Source: an uncultured Prevotellaceae bacterium (GTDB lineage Bacteria; Bacteroidota; Bacteroidia; Bacteroidales; Bacteroidaceae). Taken from it: 64,000 nucleotides of DNA. Numbering within the stretch: the first letter of the stretch is position 1; every line of letters starts with the position of its first letter. The stretch is from NCBI GenBank assembly GCA_900315105.1, contig OMXX01000014.1:10938-74937 (forward strand), given 5' to 3'. This document shows positions 60,662-64,000 of the stretch, piece by piece. The translations under genes and the position numbers were made by a program. Under the pieces are notes generated by a model. That model was given only the letters and a program-made list of their open reading frames with translations, searched no databases and was not told the DNA's origin.

Positions 60662-61354
60662 CTAAATTCCGATGCTCAGGTTGAATGTCCCACCGATATT
60701 CGTCTTATCATAACGACCGAATCCCGGAACATACCACATATCGCCTATCTTACAGTCTGTTGAATATATACGACGGCGATACCTCACCGTCCAACCTAGA
60801 TGAACAGGTCCTACAACCTTGGCATCAACTCCGAACACACCCTCTACCCAAGAAACTGAGTTATTATCCTTAATAGAGTAAGGGAGTTTTCCACCCCATA
60901 CAGGATCTTCGTTGCCTGGATACTCGAAATTAAAATCGAATTTCGTATGGGCAAATCTGCAACCAACGAACACCTTATACACATCGTGCTTGTTCTTCAA
61001 CACATTGAAGTCACAACCGATACGCCAATAGAGACCAGACGTTTTGGTATCGATTCCTGTGATTTCATCCTTCTTATGGCTGGCATCTCCCTTACCAAGT
61101 TCTAAAACCGGGAAATACTTTCCCTTGAGATTCAGACGAAGAAACGCCTCGTATTGTCCGTAATCGCTTATCTTTACCGCCTTCTGTACCGCTCCGAACA
61201 AGTCAACACCCACCAATACTCCTTGAAACAAGGCCGTGGTATCCTTCGCAGCCTCTATCCTCTTCTGGGCAGAAAGGGTTCCACAAGGAATCATCAGACT
61301 ACTTAGAAGGATGCAGATAAAGAGAGAAGTGAACTTTATTCGGATCATTATCAA
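60662..61354 (-). CDS. DUF6048-like outer-membrane beta-barrel protein
   Basis: A 230-residue protein. The signal peptide ends LSAQ at about residue 30. The mature part alternates hydrophobic residues and closes with RYDKTNIGGTFNLSIGI, as in small outer-membrane barrels that end in an amphipathic strand. I assign it to DUF6048 from memory, a Bacteroidetes family usually encoded next to DUF6452, as here. Its start lies inside the end of the DUF6452 gene (56-bp overlap; Met3 at 61348 is an alternative). Function unknown. Confidence 0.75.
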   Translation of the reverse strand: MIMIRIKFTSLFICILLSSLMIPCGTLSAQKRIEAAKDTTALFQGVLVGVDLFGAVQKAVKISDYGQYEAFLRLNLKGKYFPVLELGKGDASHKKDEITGIDTKTSGLYWRIGCDFNVLKNKHDVYKVFVGCRFAHTKFDFNFEYPGNEDPVWGGKLPYSIKDNNSVSWVEGVFGVDAKVVGPVHLGWTVRYRRRIYSTDCKIGDMWYVPGFGRYDKTNIGGTFNLSIGI

Positions 61355-61820
61355 TATAATTGTTGTTTATGACGATTGAATCAATCAGATTATGCGTCGT
61401 TGTAGCAGAAAGCGCCTTATGATGATAGCGCGGATTACATTCCACACCTTCAAAGATCATTTCATTTGTTTTGGTGATACATACCGTATCAACCGCAACA
61501 GTTTCAAATATCGTATCTTGATCAAGACGCTGAAAGTCAAAATAAAGAATGTCCTCTTTCCGGTTATAACTCACAGGCAGTTGCAATGTAGAAATATCGG
61601 TCTTCTTGTTTATCAAAACCGTATCCGCCATTTCCACGGTTTTCTTTGTTGAAACCGTAAGATAATACTCTGTGACGTTTATCGCAGTATCTTTACCGTT
61701 TTCTACATGATCCATGAAACAATATTGGCTTGCAACAATATTATTCATCGAGCATTCAATAGACGTACATCCAACCAGCAAGGCAGCCATTGCAAGAACG
61801 GCAAACGTTACTTTGCGCAT
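61299..61820 (-). CDS. DUF6452-like lipoprotein
   Basis: A 173-residue protein. Lipobox LLVGC with Cys18, then TSIECSMNN, a conserved Cys soon after the anchor. The remainder is beta-rich with an LPVSYNRKEDILYFDFQ strand pair and ends with HFSLYLHPSK. The order GT2, DUF6452, DUF6048 is seen in other Bacteroidales as far as I recall. It overlaps the GT2 gene by 13 bp and the DUF6048 gene by 56 bp, so the three are translationally linked. Function unknown; a periplasmic partner of the DUF6048 barrel is possible. Confidence 0.75.
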   Translation of the reverse strand: MRKVTFAVLAMAALLVGCTSIECSMNNIVASQYCFMDHVENGKDTAINVTEYYLTVSTKKTVEMADTVLINKKTDISTLQLPVSYNRKEDILYFDFQRLDQDTIFETVAVDTVCITKTNEMIFEGVECNPRYHHKALSATTTHNLIDSIVINNNYIDNDPNKVHFSLYLHPSK

Positions 61821-62779
61821 CTTATCCCCTCCTCAATCTGATAGTCATTACGTCCTTGAGAAGAACGACTGATCAAATCGCCCAAGAAACCTGCAAGGAA
61901 GAGTTGAGTACCAATCATCATCATGGTGAGAGCAATATAGAACCAAGGGCTATCGGTTACAAGCCTCTGTGGAATTCCGTGATACAACGCCCATAGTTTG
62001 TCCGCACCAATACCGAAAGCAGAAAGGAATCCAACAAGGAATACCAGTGTTCCAAGGAATCCAAACACGTGCATAGGCTTTCTGCCGAAAGTACTCAGGA
62101 ACCAAAGTGTCAAGAGGTCAAGGTATCCGTTAACAAAACGGTTCCACCCCATGAACTTTGATTTACCGAACTTTCTTGCCTGATGATGAACCGGCTTCTC
62201 GCCAATCTTTGAAAAACCTGCCTGCTTTGCAAGGTATGGGATATAGCGATGCATCTCGCCATACACCTCGATATTCTTCACAACTTCCTTACGATAAGCC
62301 TTGAGTCCGCAGTTGAAGTCGTGAAGATTATGTATGCCACTCACCTTACGTGCCGTAGCATTGAAGAGTTTTGTAGGGATTGTCTTTGAAAGAGGGTCAC
62401 CCTGCTTGCGGTTCTGCTTATAACCAGATACGAGGTCATAGCCATCCTCTACTATCATACGGTAAAGTTCCGGTATCTCATCTGGCGAATCCTGAAGATC
62501 TGCATCCATAGTGATGACAACATCACCCTTCGCCTCATTGAAACCACAATAAAGAGCAGGTGACTTTCCATAATTGCGACGGAACTTGATGCCACGGACA
62601 TTCTCCGACTTCTCGCTGAGTTCACGTATCACATCCCATGAGCGGTCGGTACTTCCATCGTTCACAAAAATCACCTCGTATGTAAAGTTATTCGCCTTCA
62701 TCACACGCTCTATCCAAGCGTACAACTCTGGCAGAGACTCGTCCTCGTTGAACAGGGGTACTATAACTGATATATTCAT
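61808..62779 (-). CDS. Family 2 glycosyltransferase, DPM1/ArnC-type
   Basis: A 323-residue protein. The GT-A domain spans 1-220 with VIVPLFNEDESLPELY, VNDGSTDRSWDV, the DXD site in TMDADLQDSPDEIPEL, RNYGKSPAL and MHRYIPYLAKQAGF. Two C-terminal transmembrane helices (about 232-255 and 277-303) anchor it to the inner membrane. Such enzymes transfer a sugar from a nucleotide donor to undecaprenyl phosphate for cell-surface glycan decoration. The acceptor here is not determinable. It follows the DUF4199 gene by 87 bp, a pairing I recall from Bacteroides. Confidence 0.93.
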   Translation of the reverse strand: MNISVIVPLFNEDESLPELYAWIERVMKANNFTYEVIFVNDGSTDRSWDVIRELSEKSENVRGIKFRRNYGKSPALYCGFNEAKGDVVITMDADLQDSPDEIPELYRMIVEDGYDLVSGYKQNRKQGDPLSKTIPTKLFNATARKVSGIHNLHDFNCGLKAYRKEVVKNIEVYGEMHRYIPYLAKQAGFSKIGEKPVHHQARKFGKSKFMGWNRFVNGYLDLLTLWFLSTFGRKPMHVFGFLGTLVFLVGFLSAFGIGADKLWALYHGIPQRLVTDSPWFYIALTMMMIGTQLFLAGFLGDLISRSSQGRNDYQIEEGIRCAK

Positions 62780-62866
62780 TCTTCTATCGAAAAACAGCCT
62801 CTAATGAACTTTTCAAAGTATAGAGATCAGAAAAGCGAAAGGCATGTTAATTGTTAATTACCAAAT

Positions 62867-63415
62867 TTAATTGTGAATAGCACGCGGAGTACGCCTTGAG
62901 ATTACGGCAACCAAAAGACTGCATCCAAGACCGGTAAAAAGAGTGTTTGAAATCATAGAGAAAGCAACATCAATCGGACGAAGCGATGACATCACCGCAA
63001 ACTGATCATCAAACAAAGATTTATCCAAGCCATATATTTTCATAGCCTCCTGCATTCCCGGTGCTTCAATAAAGCTTCTCAGATTAGCAAGCATCGTGCC
63101 ATGGTCGAAATACTGGAAGTAAATATACATCACGATGGCAAGTATCAATGACGAATAGCCAAAGCAATGCATACTATATGCGGCAGCACGGCGGAAACTC
63201 ACACGCTTCTGAACAATGTTGTCACGATAGTTCCTTACGCGGTAAGCCACGAACACAGGCACAGCAACTATGCCTATCATGTATGCCATCTGCCATGCCG
63301 TATTAGTGAGACTTGCAATAAGGGCAAAGAACGTGCCACACATTATCATGCCAAGCACAGCCCCATCCAAACGGGCAAAAGCCTTTAACTGTTTATATTC
63401 TTCTACTGTTATCAT
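62867..63415 (-). CDS. DUF4199 integral membrane protein
   Basis: A 182-residue protein with four predicted transmembrane helices (about 17-36, 40-58, 86-105 and 155-174), the DUF4199 topology. The soluble loop after helix 3 (MKIYGLDKSLFDDQF) is also a family feature. Function unknown; its fixed position before a GT2 gene suggests a link to envelope glycan assembly. It is the first gene of the minus-strand directon and has a promoter 25-55 bp upstream. Confidence 0.88.
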   Translation of the reverse strand: MITVEEYKQLKAFARLDGAVLGMIMCGTFFALIASLTNTAWQMAYMIGIVAVPVFVAYRVRNYRDNIVQKRVSFRRAAAYSMHCFGYSSLILAIVMYIYFQYFDHGTMLANLRSFIEAPGMQEAMKIYGLDKSLFDDQFAVMSSLRPIDVAFSMISNTLFTGLGCSLLVAVISRRTPRAIHN

Positions 63416-63438
63416 TTTCCTATTTGCACTAATTGGCT

Positions 63439-63469
63439 ACAAAGTTACTCATTTTTCAGTACATCACAA
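63439..63469 (-). promoter_or_regulatory. Promoter of the ten-gene directon
   Basis: TTG (63467-63469, minus strand; GTTG in full) is followed after 19 bp by TAACTTTGT (63439-63447). The predicted start near 63432 lies 17 bp before the DUF4199 ATG. Intergenic gaps downstream are all under 90 bp, so the genes down to 54240 may form one transcript. Confidence 0.65.
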
Positions 63470-63587
63470 CATGAAATCATAACATTTTTCTCACTTTTGG
63501 TTATTTTTTGATTTTTTTCACTCGCGCACACGCATTTATAAGGAGAAGTGCCTTTATTCTACTTGTTAATTAAAGTTAACAACCTCC

Positions 63588-63610
63588 CAATTATCAATTA
63601 TCAATTATCC
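63588..63610. repeat. 7-bp-phased array, CAATTAT unit
   Basis: CAATTAT starts at 63588, 63595 and 63602, just upstream of the SRP RNA promoter. Confidence 0.8.
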
Positions 63611-63628
63611 TTTTTCAATTTTATTTTG

Positions 63629-63637
63629 TACCTTTGC
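63629..63637 (+). promoter_or_regulatory. -7 box of the SRP RNA / tRNA-Thr unit
   Basis: TACCTTTGC fits the Bacteroidetes -7 consensus and lies 21 bp before the first base of the SRP RNA stem. No strong -33 element is seen. Confidence 0.65.
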
Positions 63638-63657
63638 ACCCGCAAAAAACGCAAGAC

Positions 63658-63751
63658 GGGCAGTCTTACACGGCCAGCTCCCTTCGAATCCTCCAGGACG
63701 GGAACGTAGCAAAGGTAGTTGGTTGTAGCGGCGCGATGTAAGTAGCTGCCC
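63658..63751 (+). ncRNA. ffs: Signal recognition particle RNA (small bacterial type)
   Basis: The closing stem GGGCAG...CTGCCC (63658-63663 with 63746-63751) is followed by TTACA/TGTAA. The apical part contains CAGGACGGGAACGTAGCA (63694-63711), which matches the conserved symmetric and asymmetric loops of SRP RNA helix 8 where Ffh binds (compare the CAGG..CGGAA.G.AGCA pattern of E. coli 4.5S RNA). At about 94 nt it is the short form without the Alu domain. It lies 5 bp upstream of tRNA-Thr, so both are likely processed from one transcript. Confidence 0.85.
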
Positions 63752-63756
63752 ACCCT

Positions 63757-63830
63757 GCCTCTTTAGCTCAGTTGGCCAGAGCACGTGATTTGTAATCTCG
63801 GGGTCGTTGGTTCGAATCCGACAAGAGGCT
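63757..63830 (+). tRNA. tRNA-Thr(TGT)
   Basis: Acceptor stem GCCTCTT/AAGAGGC, D-arm AGCTCAGTTGGCCAGAGC, anticodon loop TTTGTAA with anticodon TGT at 63791-63793, and T-arm GTTGGTTCGAATCCGAC. The anticodon stem has one T-T mismatch. CCA is not encoded. Confidence 0.95.
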
Positions 63831-63832
63831 CA

Positions 63833-63874
63833 AACGCAAGAAGGGTATTCCACACGGAATACCCTTCTCGCGTT
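63833..63874 (+). terminator. Terminator-like hairpin after tRNA-Thr
   Basis: GAAGGGTATTCC-acac-GGAATACCCTTC is a perfect 12-bp stem, extended by AACGC/GCGTT beyond a small internal loop. There is no T-run after it, so it could also be a 3' processing or stabilising hairpin. Confidence 0.7.
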
Positions 63875-63908
63875 AATGGATAATTGATAATTTATAATGG
63901 ATAATTAA
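63874..63908. repeat. 7-bp-phased array, TAAT core
   Basis: TAAT starts at 63874, 63881, 63888, 63895 and 63902 (TAATGGA, TAATTGA, TAATTTA, TAATGGA, TAATTAA): five exact steps directly after the tRNA terminator stem. Confidence 0.85.
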
Positions 63909-63930
63909 CGTGAGTTCGACGAATTCAAGA

Positions 63931-63983
63931 CTGCGAGGGCTGAAAGCCCGACACCTAATAGGGCAGTCCGTAAGGGCTGTTAT
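63931..63983. repeat. 53-bp palindromic unit, second copy of the 11054 repeat
   Basis: It contains GAGGGCTGAAAGCCCGA and GGGCAGTCCGTAAGGGCTG and aligns without gaps to 11054-11106 with only a few substitutions. It may continue beyond the window edge. Confidence 0.85.
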
Positions 63984-64000
63984 TCTATAGATGCGTGATT

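Overview
The window is a Bacteroidales chromosome segment, most likely from Prevotella or a close relative (Segatella, Xylanibacter). The evidence is promoters of the Bacteroidetes type (TTTG, 19-21 bp, TAnnTTTG), no strong Shine-Dalgarno sequences, fimbrillin-family lipoproteins, type IX-secretion-like C-terminal tails, several families confined to Bacteroidetes (DUF4199, DUF6048, DUF6452, DUF3575, DUF5119, DUF4738), and the recF-DUF721 neighbourhood. The genus is inference.

Layout. 1-573: start of a RelA/SpoT-family gene that runs off the left edge. 995-1540: a small DUF4738 lipoprotein. 1595-4055: a tandemly duplicated module made of a secreted InlB-repeat protein plus a translationally coupled 'MKKEYLKP' micro-peptide. 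The second secreted gene has decayed to its signal peptide and a scrap of its tail. 4318-5453: an ORF6N gene, an 11-bp-phased array and a MITE-like element, set between two near-identical terminators. 5494-10669: a DUF3575 / DUF5119 / fimbrillin surface operon. 11390-20965: a 3191-residue secreted protein with two pectin-methylesterase domains. 21520-46103: an operon of four fimbrillin-like lipoproteins that leads into a 6406-residue secreted beta-helix protein. 46906-49827: a divergent glycine-rich/InlB-repeat protein.

49883-53807 is housekeeping sequence: ribH, a TPR membrane protein, recF and DUF721. It is interrupted by a GxxExxY gene that sits between two cloverleaf-like fold-back elements in opposite orientation. 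54240-63415 is a ten-gene minus-strand directon: DUF4199, GT2 glycosyltransferase, DUF6452, DUF6048, ApbE, Crp/Fnr, M3 peptidase, dCMP deaminase, S41 protease and 5-formyl-THF cyclo-ligase. 63629-63874 holds the SRP RNA and tRNA-Thr genes.

The genes alone do not make this window unusual; the non-coding architecture does. Two classes of phased, degenerate short-period arrays recur. The first has an exact 11-bp step (near 4940, 5172, 11326, 21299, 46395 and 53892). The second has an exact 7-bp step (near 40790, 40890, 42032, 54438, 56820, 58928, 60637, 63588 and 63874). Within a class each array keeps its own core motif, so the step is conserved rather than the sequence. The 7-bp array at 54438 lies inside a coding region. 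Other dispersed structured repeats include one inside the signal-peptide region of the 6406-residue protein. Most of the predicted exported products (fimbrillins, tailed giant proteins, pectinesterase) point to a gut or rumen-type lifestyle with attachment to, and attack on, plant polysaccharide; this is inference.
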